A model generated the notes under the pieces. That model made no database searches, was not told the DNA's origin, and saw only the letters and a program-made list of their open reading frames with translations. The translations under genes and the position numbers were made by a program. Shown here piece by piece: positions 18,201-24,993 of a DNA stretch of 64,000 bases. Origin of the DNA: Bacteroidia bacterium (GTDB lineage Bacteria; Bacteroidota; Bacteroidia; J057; JADKCL01). The stretch lies in contig JACJYV010000005.1 of the NCBI GenBank assembly GCA_020635905.1, forward strand, positions 496,001 through 560,000, written 5' to 3'. Position 1 is the first letter of the stretch. Each line of letters begins with the position of its first letter.

Positions 18201-18886
18201 GAAAAGGCGGCTTCAGTGGCAATCGAACTGGAACGGTGCAGGGTGCGTCCTGTGTAATTTTCAGGCTGGGGGTCGGGATCGCAGGGCTCAATATACTGTA
18301 CCGCAGGATTTGCGGCATAAGTCAGGATTTCGCTTTCGGGAATGATCAGCTCCAGGGTGTGAAACATTTCATTTACTTTTACCACCTCTGCATTGCCGGC
18401 GATCAGGGGAAGAACCCTGGCGGGATCGATCTGAGGGTACCAGGTGATCACCACGGCGGCTTTCTGGTCGGGACGCTGGCTCCAGGCTGGCAGAGGGCGT
18501 TCGATCAGCAGGGGATGGGTTTTCATTTCGGGGGTCATTTCCACTACGGCGCGGATGCCTGCTTCTCTCAGGTTGGCGGGAGCATACCCTGCGGGAAAGG
18601 CCATCAGGTAGGCATTGTGGGGCAGATATTCGACAAACTGAATTCCTGTTTGCTCCAGGGCTTTTCTTTGGGTGGAATTGGGGATTTTCTCAAACTGAAC
18701 CAGACGAAAATCCCAACCAGCTGCCTGACCAGTAAAGGTTGTACTGCGGGCTGTGAATTCAGGACCATTGGCCTGGGGCACGAAATTTCCTGATTTTAGC
18801 AGGAGAGCGTAACTTTGTTGCGCTGGCAACACCTGGCCGAGAAACAGGATAAAGAGGATTCCCGAAAAAATACGTAATGCTTTCAT
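15263..18886 (-). CDS. secreted subtilisin-like (S8) protease with T9SS type A domain
   Basis: The start at 18886 (MKALRIF) gives a normal signal peptide ending VLPAQQ; an ATG at 18904 adds six residues. The protein has 1,207 residues. A propeptide of about 170 residues precedes the S8 domain, whose triad is visible: Asp245 in GMGDDGP, His271 in NHGDHVAGT and Ser439 in TGTSMACPG. A P-domain-like jelly roll follows (about 510-630), then a fibronectin type III domain (about 730-815), and a MAM-like domain (about 940-1115, ending MAIDDINFTE). The C-terminus (KVYPNPSAGIFSLEM to the last Leu) is the T9SS type A sorting signal. It is predicted to be exported to the surface or medium and to degrade proteins. 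A good terminator follows. Confidence 0.92.
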   Translation of the reverse strand: MKALRIFSGILFILFLGQVLPAQQSYALLLKSGNFVPQANGPEFTARSTTFTGQAAGWDFRLVQFEKIPNSTQRKALEQTGIQFVEYLPHNAYLMAFPAGYAPANLREAGIRAVVEMTPEMKTHPLLIERPLPAWSQRPDQKAAVVITWYPQIDPARVLPLIAGNAEVVKVNEMFHTLELIIPESEILTYAANPAVQYIEPCDPDPQPENYTGRTLHRSSSIATEAAFSAGRKYNGNGVNVGMGDDGPIGPHLDYHGRTDQTNVILNNGNHGDHVAGTIMGSGNLNPLHRGMAYGAFLYVYSVWDAVNFSPLTHANDQVMITSTSYSNGCNAGYTSFARTADQTTRQNPTLFHVFSAGNDGTSDCGYGAGANWGNVTGGVKVGKNVIAVANVTSGGVVVNSSSKGPAADGRIKPEVSAKGTDVTSPVDENQYATFTGTSMACPGVSGTSAQLYQAYRDLNSGNDPDAALIKGLLMNCATDAGNPGPDFKYGYGIINALSAVKTLEDNRYLKAQVDQGDTNLHTITVPAGVAQLKIMVNWTDFEGSAGASVALVNNLDMQVIDPSQTVFNPWVLDHSPSATALDMPATRSVDNLNNMEQVTIDAPAAGTYQIQIAGKAVPQGPQDYFVLYEMLDSSITLTYPIGGEPFRPGETEIIRWDAFGTWGTFDGEYSLDGGATWNSLFTAGPANSRQYAWQVPQGATGDARIRLTRGSYSDMGEGPFSVIGVPSSLQVYRSCPNYAVLKYNPVSGATGYEASMLGAKYMDSTAVSGADTVVINGLSANQSYWFSVKATGPNNAVGRRAIAIQKTPGIFNCLEPNDLEVTQLIAPVNGSIQSCTNPTNMPVRMEIKSQSPNDMTNFQVSYKFDNGSVVTETYTDTLHGYDTDIYTFTTATISPSTGSHNLVAWCNVSTDLYRANDTVTTNFQVINTSQVKTLPYAQNFEAFPNCSVQTNCEGTTCNLIDGWSNESNGTGDDIDWRVNSGNTASTGTGPSMDHNPGTAFGRYLYLEASNCFEKEGYVISPCIDLTTAIEPELSFWFHLYGAAMGDLHVDIYADGAWTIDATTMMGSNWFDIWWERKIDLQPWAGKIINVRWRGITGTDYTSDMAIDDINFTETFVGTNPNQLASPVKVYPNPSAGIFSLEMEGIQGNSLELSVMDMQGRILMQKNPSFQGDKYYGRIDLSAYPAGIYSLSVMVDGKRFTKKLSRL

Positions 18887-18907
18887 AACTAACCCATTAA
18901 CCAATTG

Positions 18908-18927
18908 GACCTGAAAATAATCAGGTC
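18908..18927 (-). promoter_or_regulatory. leader hairpin of the protease gene
   Basis: A perfect 7-bp stem, GACCTGA with TCAGGTC, around a six-base AT loop, 22 bases upstream of the ATG at 18886. There is no T run, so it is a leader structure rather than a terminator. The alternative start at 18904 would lie directly beside it. Confidence 0.35.
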
Positions 18928-19024
18928 AGCAAGTTAGTGAATTAAGGGGGAATCCCCAGCATGGGTATTTGAATTCAGGGAATATGACACGGGGGCGACT
19001 ATGGTCTTCTCCGTGGAAACAACC

Positions 19025-19588
19025 TTATTTTTGGGATTTGAGGAATTCTTCCAGGATTTGGACCGCCTTCTCGTCGCTCAGTTCTCCCCGCAGGGTGGTG
19101 GGCTTTTCGTCGGGATCTTTTGGGATCAGGAGGGCTTCTTCTGTTTCCCAGTTATAACTTCCCTGATCGTAGGAAGCTTCAGTTTCATAGCGGCTGACCA
19201 GTTCCCGGGCGGTGGCGTTGACCTTCCACTCTTTGTCGATCCGTCGGAGAAAAAGGGTGTATTCTTTTTCGTTATAACCAAAAATATAATCAACCATGGC
19301 CTCCTCTTCGTTGATATCCACCTTCCCGATTTCCACATAATTGAATTCCCCGTAGAAATCACCCGAAGACAGGTAATCAAGTTCAACTTTGGTTTCAGGA
19401 GTCGCGTATTTTTTAGCTTTTTCAAAATTCCCAAACTCCACCTCCTGCAAAAATTCTTTTGCTACTTCCTCCGGGCCGGGAGCCCACCATTTGAAGGGAT
19501 CAGCTATTCTCAGGATAATCAATCCCACCACCACATAGCTGAGATTTACCAGAATCAATCGAATACCCTTCAGACCTTTTTTTTCCAT
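19025..19588 (-). CDS. membrane-anchored DUF4878-like protein (copy 1)
   Basis: A 187-residue protein with an N-terminal helix (LILVNLSYVVVGLIILRIAD) followed by FKWW and then a compact domain. The pattern EVAKEFLQEVEFGNFEKAKK with a following YATPET resembles DUF4878 and other NTF2-like folds that sit just outside the membrane. No catalytic residues are evident and the function is unknown. The next gene upstream (19624-20169) is a clear paralogue with the same helix-WW-domain order and about 35 bases between them, so they form a two-gene operon that probably arose by tandem duplication. Confidence 0.65.
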   Translation of the reverse strand: MEKKGLKGIRLILVNLSYVVVGLIILRIADPFKWWAPGPEEVAKEFLQEVEFGNFEKAKKYATPETKVELDYLSSGDFYGEFNYVEIGKVDINEEEAMVDYIFGYNEKEYTLFLRRIDKEWKVNATARELVSRYETEASYDQGSYNWETEEALLIPKDPDEKPTTLRGELSDEKAVQILEEFLKSQK

Positions 19589-19623
19589 TTTCTCAGGCTT
19601 TATCTTGCGGCAACCCGGCTGTT

Positions 19624-20169
19624 TTATTCTTCCTCAACATACACCTCATCTACATTTTCTCCTTCATCCTCGTATTCTTCCGGGGCTTCATCCGTGATCT
19701 CCACCTCATCCTCCCAGTCAAAGTCCTCATAAGAATCCTCTATTTCCACTACTTCGTAGGGGTCCCGGTCTTTGATTCCATCTTTGGTCATTTCCACCCG
19801 CCAATCACCACCTTCCCTGATCATATACACTTCCATCACTTTTTCGGTGTGATCGAGGGTGTAAAAGACCGTGGCACTCTCTCCTTCTATTTCTTCAGAA
19901 AGGATGGTTACGGTTCTGTGCTGGGCAGTGTATGAACTTTCCAGCAATTGCAGTGCGTTGTCAGTATCTGCCGTGGCGTACTTTTTGGCTTTGTCGAATT
20001 TTCCCTTTTCAACCGCTTCCAGATATGCTTTGGCAATTTCAGACGGTTCGGTCAGTTTCCACCAGTTAAACGGATTGATCATCAGGAATAATAATACTCC
20101 CACGATCACATAACCCAGGTTAAGGAATACCAGGCTGCTACCCTGGAGACGATTTTTTGTGGTGGTCAT
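19624..20169 (-). CDS. membrane-anchored DUF4878-like protein (copy 2), acidic tail
   Basis: A 181-residue paralogue of the downstream gene. The helix (SLVFLNLGYVIVGVLLFLMI) is followed by NPFNWWKL, then EIAKAYLEAVEKGKFDKAKK and YATADT, the same DUF4878-like signature. It differs in its C-terminus: the last 40 residues are almost only Asp, Glu and Tyr, suggesting a disordered acidic tail or cation-binding role. That role is a guess. A possible -7 (TAAATTCG) lies five bases before the ATG. Confidence 0.65.
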   Translation of the reverse strand: MTTTKNRLQGSSLVFLNLGYVIVGVLLFLMINPFNWWKLTEPSEIAKAYLEAVEKGKFDKAKKYATADTDNALQLLESSYTAQHRTVTILSEEIEGESATVFYTLDHTEKVMEVYMIREGGDWRVEMTKDGIKDRDPYEVVEIEDSYEDFDWEDEVEITDEAPEEYEDEGENVDEVYVEEE

Positions 20170-20265
20170 GGAACGAATTTAATTTTAAGAAGGTTCCTTT
20201 CAGGTCCCGTTCAACATGTAACGGTGAAATTTACGGATAATTTCAGAATCGTCTGCCATTGCCGA

Positions 20266-20304
20266 CAAAAAACAGGGCCACAACCCCGAAAAGCTGTGGC
20301 CCTG
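20266..20304 (-). terminator. intrinsic terminator after small T9SS gene
   Basis: A 10-bp perfect stem, CAGGGCCACA with TGTGGCCCTG (20273-20282, 20295-20304), followed on the minus strand by six T residues. It lies 20 bases past the stop codon. Confidence 0.9.
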
Positions 20305-20323
20305 AGGTTCTGCTTTGCAGCAA

Positions 20324-21136
20324 TCAGCGGGTTACCACCAAACGCTGGGTGAGGGTGGTTTCACCGTTGTTGAGAGCGTAGAAATATACTCCCGGGGTGA
20401 AGCCGGACGCATCCAGGTTCAGGGTATTCAGGCCCGTTTTGGCAGTTACGCCAGAGGTATATACTTTGGTGCCCAGCATATTGAATACGGAGAATTCAAT
20501 TTTGGCTGCGGACGGATGGGTAAAGTAAATCGTGGTCAGGCCTTCGGTCGGGTTGGGTACGCTCTGGCCCAGGGCAAATGCATTGGGATTCAGGTCTTCC
20601 TGAATGCCTACAGAAGGCTCGATGTAGAGCGGATAGTCAACGGGTACAGAAGGGGTGGTGAATGGACCGCCGCCGATCACGGGTACTCCTGAAGGAATGT
20701 CCACGTTGAGGGCCAGGGGCACGCTCATGGTAAAGTTACCGCTTTCAGTAGGGGTGCCTGAAATGGCCATACAACCATTGCTTCCACCAATCACCTGACA
20801 GTTGGAAGGATCGCAGGCGGTGCCCATGCCAGCAGGCAGACCGGTCGGGGTGCCCATTTCCATGAAGTTAATGGAAACTGTCAGGGTGGGAAGCCCGGGA
20901 AAGCCCGTGAGGGCGGAAAGGTCCAGCGTGGTGTCGGCAGGAACAATCAGGGTAAGAACGTCAGAATAAGCGGTGCCTTCTTTGCCGTCTTTGATGGTGC
21001 TTACCTGGGGATTGGGCCACAGCCCGGGTACTCCAATGCCTGTGTAAATGGGGCTGGGAGAACAAACCTGTGCCTGAAGCCCCGCAAAGGCTCCAATTCC
21101 AAGCAAAAGCATCAAGGTGAGTAATTTTTTCGTCAT
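20324..21136 (-). CDS. small secreted protein with T9SS type A sorting domain
   Basis: A 270-residue protein with a signal peptide ending FAGLQAQ (about 23). Residues of about 40-165 form one or two Ig-like beta domains (GTAYSDVLTLIVPADTTLDL; CMAISGTPTESGNFTMSVPL), a pattern seen in Bacteroidota proteins with putative-Ig modules. From about 190 the type A T9SS domain follows (QSVPNPTEGLTTIYF ... GVYFYALNNGE ... QRLVVTR). It has no enzyme motif and is probably a surface or secreted structural protein. It has a textbook promoter and terminator, so it is transcribed on its own. Confidence 0.85.
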   Translation of the reverse strand: MTKKLLTLMLLLGIGAFAGLQAQVCSPSPIYTGIGVPGLWPNPQVSTIKDGKEGTAYSDVLTLIVPADTTLDLSALTGFPGLPTLTVSINFMEMGTPTGLPAGMGTACDPSNCQVIGGSNGCMAISGTPTESGNFTMSVPLALNVDIPSGVPVIGGGPFTTPSVPVDYPLYIEPSVGIQEDLNPNAFALGQSVPNPTEGLTTIYFTHPSAAKIEFSVFNMLGTKVYTSGVTAKTGLNTLNLDASGFTPGVYFYALNNGETTLTQRLVVTR

Positions 21137-21177
21137 AATTATAAACCAATAAGTAATTCGTAATCAGAATGTAATCC

Positions 21178-21209
21178 TAAAATTAAAGAAATAAGCTTGT
21201 TGGGACAAA
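21178..21209 (-). promoter_or_regulatory. Bacteroidota-type promoter of the small T9SS gene
   Basis: On the minus strand TTTG (21209-21206), a 20-base spacer and TAATTTTA (21185-21178), about 40 bases before the ATG. It is one of the best matches in the window to TTTG-N20-TAnnTTTG. Confidence 0.65.
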
Positions 21210-21307
21210 TTGAAATTTTGGTTAGGCCAGAATGAGCATTTTGGACTTGTTTGATTCTCTCAATTTTCCTCCATGGGATTGACTTCCATGCAGAATTCCA
21301 TCCCTTC

Positions 21308-22153
21308 TCAGGCAAATCCCCGCAGAGCCAGTTCATTGCCTCTTTGCAACCAGTTGGAGGCGGGATAATCAGCAGAACGCTCCACCACATGCACGGCATA
21401 CGCTTCCCGTGGGACGCCCGAACGGTTGGCTTCACTGAAATGGGGCAGATTGCCGTGTAACAGCACCAAAGTGCCTCGCGGCGCTTCCAGGGGAACATAG
21501 CCAGTCTCCGGGAGGGGGCTGGCCTCCAGTTTTACCAGGGCGGTGCCGCCCTTTTCGTCGCGCTGAAAGCGTTCACGCAGGGGTTCCTTTTGTCCGCCCG
21601 GAAGGGCGAAAAGGCAGCCATTTTCCACTGTCGCATCCTGAATGGCGATCCAGAAGCCCACACAGCTGAGCGGCTCGGTAAACAGAAAGGTGGAATCCTG
21701 GTGCACCCGCACTTCGCCCCCGATAAAGGGTTGCTTGAAAATGTACATGGATTGCATCAAAACAGGGTCCTGCAGACCTATGTCGTGGGCAATGTCGGCC
21801 AGGGGAGCCTGCCGTGAGAAAGCGGCAAATTCGGGATCGAGGTCATGCATGGCATGGCCGATTTTATTGACCCGGTGCCGGGTGGTATTTGGATTTTTTT
21901 CCTCTTCCATGAAAAGGCGAATCTTGTCGCCCGACTCCAGAAACCAATCATTGGAGGTCTTTTCCTGGTCGCGGGTACTGAATACGGCCTTGTCAAACTC
22001 ATCCTTTTTTTGTGCAATCAATTCCGCGGCCCGGCGGCTGAGGCGGTCGCAGGCCTCGGCAGAAATCAGTTTTTCCAGCACCAGAAACCCGTTTTCCTGG
22101 AAGAAATTTACCTGAGCCGGGCTCAAAAAGCGTAAGGAGGATGATGGGGCCAT
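21308..22153 (-). CDS. phytanoyl-CoA dioxygenase (PhyH) family protein
   Basis: A 281-residue cytoplasmic protein of the Fe(II)/2-oxoglutarate oxygenase superfamily. The facial triad is visible: His151 and Asp153 in RVHQDSTF and a distal His238 in LPHFSEANRS, with Arg244 placed to bind 2-oxoglutarate. The N-terminus (VNFFQENGFLVLEKLISAEA) is typical of the family. Members hydroxylate CoA-linked or free aliphatic substrates, including in secondary metabolism; the substrate here is unknown. It begins five bases after a truncated SRPBCC gene and is the last gene of a likely cupin-SRPBCC remnant-PhyH transcript. Confidence 0.9.
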   Translation of the reverse strand: MAPSSSLRFLSPAQVNFFQENGFLVLEKLISAEACDRLSRRAAELIAQKKDEFDKAVFSTRDQEKTSNDWFLESGDKIRLFMEEEKNPNTTRHRVNKIGHAMHDLDPEFAAFSRQAPLADIAHDIGLQDPVLMQSMYIFKQPFIGGEVRVHQDSTFLFTEPLSCVGFWIAIQDATVENGCLFALPGGQKEPLRERFQRDEKGGTALVKLEASPLPETGYVPLEAPRGTLVLLHGNLPHFSEANRSGVPREAYAVHVVERSADYPASNWLQRGNELALRGFA

Positions 22154-22158
22154 GGGGG

Positions 22159-22293
22159 TTATATTTGGGAGGGAAAGTTAGGGAAACAATCACTGCCATA
22201 CTCCCATTTTTTTACCCATTGCGGGTTGGTCAGCACATCCCAAACCGTTTGGGGAGTTGCGTGGATGGTGATTCTGGAAATGTTTGTGGGCAT
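22159..22293 (-). pseudogene. truncated SRPBCC (START/AHSA1-like) protein
   Basis: A 44-codon frame that starts ATG at 22293 and stops at 22159. The N-terminal MPTNISRITIHATPQTVWDV followed by LTNPQWVKKWEYGSD is a clear match to the first strand and helices of SRPBCC proteins, which are normally 130-160 residues. After that the homology stops and the frame closes within nine codons, directly before the PhyH start. The rest of the gene seems to have been deleted. It sits 14 bases after the cupin gene. The fragment cannot form the hydrophobic cavity of the fold. Confidence 0.65.
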
Positions 22294-22307
22294 GCTGTAT
22301 TATTATT

Positions 22308-22673
22308 TTAATGCTCCAGATGGATGATTTCAACTTCCTCGGGTACGTTAAAAAGCAATACACACCCAACTTCCGACCTGACCGCATGCTTATAACCCGG
22401 CGGGGTGTACAGGTAGTCGCCGCGGGTAAGTTTGCCTTCATTGAAATAAACTTCTCCCTCCAAAACGAATACCTCCTCCCCACCAGGATGGTTGTGATAA
22501 GGGTAGGAGGCGCCGGGTTCGAATTTAAGCAGAAAGCTGGGAGCCCTGTTTTGCTGTTCATCGAAACGCAGCGCTTTATAAAAAATGCCCCGGGTATCCA
22601 CTCCTTCCTCTTTCAGAGGTTTCCAATCCATTAGTTCAGAGTGAACGATGTGTTTTTCGATGCCTGTTGCCAT
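22308..22673 (-). CDS. ChrR-like cupin domain protein
   Basis: A 121-residue single cupin. Metal-ligand motifs are visible: SYPYHNHPGGEEVFVLEGEV (motif 1, His-x-His and Glu) and TPPGYKHAV (motif 2, His). The opening ILMWKPL-like segment (DWKPLKEEGVDTRGIFYKAL) and the length fit the ChrR/anti-sigma C-terminal cupin group, seen alone as stand-alone small dioxygenase-like or quercetinase-like proteins. The reaction is unknown. It is the first gene of the group leading to the SRPBCC fragment and PhyH. Confidence 0.85.
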   Translation of the reverse strand: MATGIEKHIVHSELMDWKPLKEEGVDTRGIFYKALRFDEQQNRAPSFLLKFEPGASYPYHNHPGGEEVFVLEGEVYFNEGKLTRGDYLYTPPGYKHAVRSEVGCVLLFNVPEEVEIIHLEH

Positions 22674-23020
22674 ATCTGTTGTATTGCATGGTTGTCTCCA
22701 CGGTTGGCCCCAATATATGTTTCTTTCTTCCTTTTCAAAAACAGCTTTTCAAACTTTCACCCAACAAAAGCGGGCTCATTTTTTTCTTCAGCAGATTCAC
22801 CAATTCAGGTTGCATGAACTCATATCCAGGAAGTCGAATGGTGATTCATTCGTCTGCAAAATAGGGTACTCTCCCGATTTTACTGTTTGCATATTTTGAG
22901 GTTTGAACTTTGTGTTATTGGCCCTCCAAAGCTGGGATGGTTGTTTAAGGGGATCGCCTCCCTGGCCTGGCGAAGTGTTGTGATCATAATAGACGCCAGT
23001 ATCGCTGGGCCTCTTGTCTG
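22674..23020. other. intergenic region, mostly unassigned
   Basis: No complete gene is visible. On the minus strand a short frame from an ATG near 22908 runs about 30 codons, and a second frame (near 22735-22860) reads like protein but has a stop; the two may be remains of one decayed gene. The right end holds the motif described at 22994-23038. Confidence 0.3.
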
Positions 23021-23038
23021 CTACTGATGCGTTGTGAG
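22994..23038 (+). repeat. CAGTATCGC ... GTTGTGAG motif, left copy
   Basis: This contains CAGTATCGC (22997-23005) and GTTGTGAG (23031-23038). A related sequence lies in the opposite orientation at 23735-23797. It overlaps the last codons and the stop of the adjacent minus-strand lipoprotein gene. Confidence 0.45.
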
Positions 23039-23683
23039 ATTTTTTCGATTCTTCATCTCAATACGTTTCAACCTTTTCCCTTTGTCAAATATTTCTATTT
23101 CTGCCAAATCACCATTATAATCATAATATTTCCATATCCCATGTTTATAATTCTGTCTCATCTCATATCCAACCGATCCAACGATCTCAATATCATCTCC
23201 AAGGTCAAAATCATCAAATTCTACGGCAGTGTCAACAGAACAAATCCCCCAAATGTCTTCGTCTCCTGAATATTTTGGAGATTTCAAATTGCGAAAAAAT
23301 TGTTTATCCGATTCTAATTTAAGGGAGTCCCTTTTCAAGTTTTCTATTATTACTTCTTTATCTGACCAATATTGACCTGTTTCTTTTAATTTTCCGTTTT
23401 CTGAGTAGAATACCCATTTTCCCACTCTTGTTCCAAGGTTGTATTCTCCTTTGGAATGAATCGTTGTGTCAGAAAAATAATACTCCCAAATGCCATGTTC
23501 CCTTTCATTTTTTAATCCTCCCCTTACAAAAAGGCATTTGTCTTTTAAAAATCGAAGTTTAGTCTGAGGCTTTTTACTTTCATTATTACCCGATTCTAAA
23601 TTGCAGGATGCGAGAACCAATGAAGCTGCGATGAAGCAACCTATTGTCGACTTAGTCAAATTGAAGGTCAGAATTTTATGCAT
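23021..23683 (-). CDS. AT-rich lipoprotein with MORN/YwqK-like repeats
   Basis: A 220-residue protein. The signal peptide ends at a lipobox (LVLASC, Cys26). Residues of about 60-105 carry MORN-like units (EHGIWEYYFSDTTIHSKGEY, GKWVFYSENGKLKETGQYW), and one more lies near 185-205 (HGIWKYYDYNGDLAEIEIF). Such repeats are found in the YwqK family, annotated elsewhere as antitoxin-like, and in many Bacteroidota surface lipoproteins. Function unknown. Base composition is clearly more AT-rich than the neighbours, and oppositely oriented motifs flank the gene, which suggests acquisition as a unit. Confidence 0.7.
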   Translation of the reverse strand: MHKILTFNLTKSTIGCFIAASLVLASCNLESGNNESKKPQTKLRFLKDKCLFVRGGLKNEREHGIWEYYFSDTTIHSKGEYNLGTRVGKWVFYSENGKLKETGQYWSDKEVIIENLKRDSLKLESDKQFFRNLKSPKYSGDEDIWGICSVDTAVEFDDFDLGDDIEIVGSVGYEMRQNYKHGIWKYYDYNGDLAEIEIFDKGKRLKRIEMKNRKNLTTHQ

Positions 23684-23734
23684 TTATTAAAGTTATTCCC
23701 AAATTCAATCATTCCCTTTGTTCCCATATCATAT

Positions 23735-23797
23735 CTGACAACGTCAAGAGTATGCCTGGCGCGAAGCGAAGGGTCTGCGATACTGCCGTGTTAAGCC
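23735..23797 (-). repeat. CAGTATCGC ... GTTGTCAG motif, right copy
   Basis: Read on the minus strand, it contains CAGTATCGC (23785-23777) and GTTGTCAG, in the same order as the copy at 22994-23038. It can fold as an imperfect hairpin (AGTAT with ATACT, CGC with GCG, AACG with CGTGTT). Confidence 0.45.
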
Positions 23798-23951
23798 CCG
23801 TTTCTTTGTCAAATTACTTGATTTCTAATTCAAATTTGTTTTCTGAGCACGAAATTTTTCCCATTTATTTCTTCCAGGTTCCTCATGCAATTCCTCGTGT
23901 TTTCCAATTTCGCGCTGGCCAGATTCTCGGACCACCATTCAATTTTTGGGA

Positions 23952-24503
23952 TTATTCCATTGACCCTATTTGAAGGAATTGTAGCTTTTCATGGCCAACC
24001 AAATCGTGAATTCGAAAATAAATTGAATCCATTTCTTGATAATCCACTGATTTTTGAAGGTCAAGTGGGATTACGTCTTCAGAATTGAAAAAATCAATCC
24101 AAATACTGACCTCTTCAATTGGAATATTGTGTTCCGCCTTTTTCATTTTTAGCGATTCTCCAGGTCGTAAGATTTGAAAGTAAACCTTCATCTGTTCCGC
24201 CAAAAGCGGATCGCTCCAGCGCAAGGTAAACCCGTAATTTAATCTTAAGTGGCCTTTATTTGAATTGTAGTAGACCATTTTAGGGTTAAACCTCGGCAAA
24301 AAAATATCTTTTGATCTATTATTGATTATTTCCAGTTGGAAAATTCCATCTTGGTCAGAATTTGAAATTTGTCCAATTATTTTCAAACCTAATGTGTCCT
24401 TTTGAATGGTTTGAGATTTTCCCTTCAATGACAAAGTAACCAAGAACAGGGTTACAATTGCGGACGCTATGGTTAGAGCTATTTTCACTTCGTTAAGTTT
24501 CAC
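23952..24503 (-). CDS. hypothetical protein with N-terminal membrane helix
   Basis: A 183-residue protein that I do not recognise. One helix (IALTIASAIVTLFLVTLSLK) lies near the N-terminus and is followed by a hydrophilic domain with beta-rich segments (DGIFQLEIINNRSKDIFLPR; LRWSDPLLAEQMKVYFQILR). The topology suggests a periplasmic domain tethered to the membrane. Like its left neighbour it is AT-rich, while the sequence on either side of the pair is not, so the two may have arrived together. The upstream sequence is repeat-rich and no promoter was seen. Confidence 0.55.
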   Translation of the reverse strand: MKLNEVKIALTIASAIVTLFLVTLSLKGKSQTIQKDTLGLKIIGQISNSDQDGIFQLEIINNRSKDIFLPRFNPKMVYYNSNKGHLRLNYGFTLRWSDPLLAEQMKVYFQILRPGESLKMKKAEHNIPIEEVSIWIDFFNSEDVIPLDLQKSVDYQEMDSIYFRIHDLVGHEKLQFLQIGSME

Positions 24504-24993
24504 CTAAAATCTTGGGCAAACAATGTTCCCAATATGATTTTAAATATTTTTCAGAATCCTTGCCTCGCGGCTTGGGTTTTCCAATGTGGCCCAACCCCCC
24601 AATATACTCAACTTCGTTGAGTATATCAGAATCCCATAAAACTCCCCCTCTCCCCACCCTTTGGGCCCTCAGCGAACTTTGTGTTGAAACCACCCCCAAA
24701 AGCGGAAGCTTCCAATCAAAAAACCTCCGTGCCCTCCCCAAAAACTCCGTGTGCTCCGTGGTTAATCCCCCAAAAGAAGCGAAAGCTTCTTAACAAAAAC
24801 CTCCTGACCATTCCAATTGACTCTGTGGTTCTCTGTGTTTAAAAAACTCACACCCAAAAGCGGAAGCTTCCCATCAAAAAAACTTTGTGCTCTTGGTGCC
24901 TTTGTGTTAAAATAAACCCAATCCCCACGCCCCCACTCCCCCCAACAAAATCCCGCCCAAAAACCTTACCTTCACCCTGTAAATCCAAATCGA
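24504..24993. other. repeat-filled intergenic region
   Basis: The gap before the TMTC-like gene. Its right part is the repeat array at 24660-24915. An 82-codon minus-strand frame crosses it but reads as repeat translation. TACCTTCA at 24968-24975 may be a weak -7 element for the downstream gene. Confidence 0.35.
24660..24915 (-). repeat. three-unit array of 9-bp-period repeats and GAAGCTT hairpins
   Basis: On the minus strand, three units of about 78-80 bp each combine words such as AACACAAAG, AACACAGAG, CACACGGAG with a T-rich spacer and a small hairpin (GAAGC-TTTC-GCTTC or GGAAGCTTCCGCTTTTGGG). The hairpins are centred near 24708, 24785 and 24866. Similar CACAGAG/CACAAAG repeats are known as dispersed intergenic elements in diverse bacteria. 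Confidence 0.6.

Noticed and set aside
22735..22880. Possible decayed gene on the minus strand (segment like ITIRLPGYEFMQPELVNLLK)
   Set aside because: It has an internal stop and no recognisable family; too weak for a pseudogene call.
23735..23797. Integron attC site
   Set aside because: The stem-loop and the GTTAAGC end are suggestive, but the opposite core does not fit RYYYAAC, the related copy is inverted instead of direct, and no integrase is present.
24493..24741. Minus-strand frame of 82 codons overlapping the start of the AT-rich hypothetical gene
   Set aside because: It mostly translates the CACGGAG-type repeat region and has no protein-like features.
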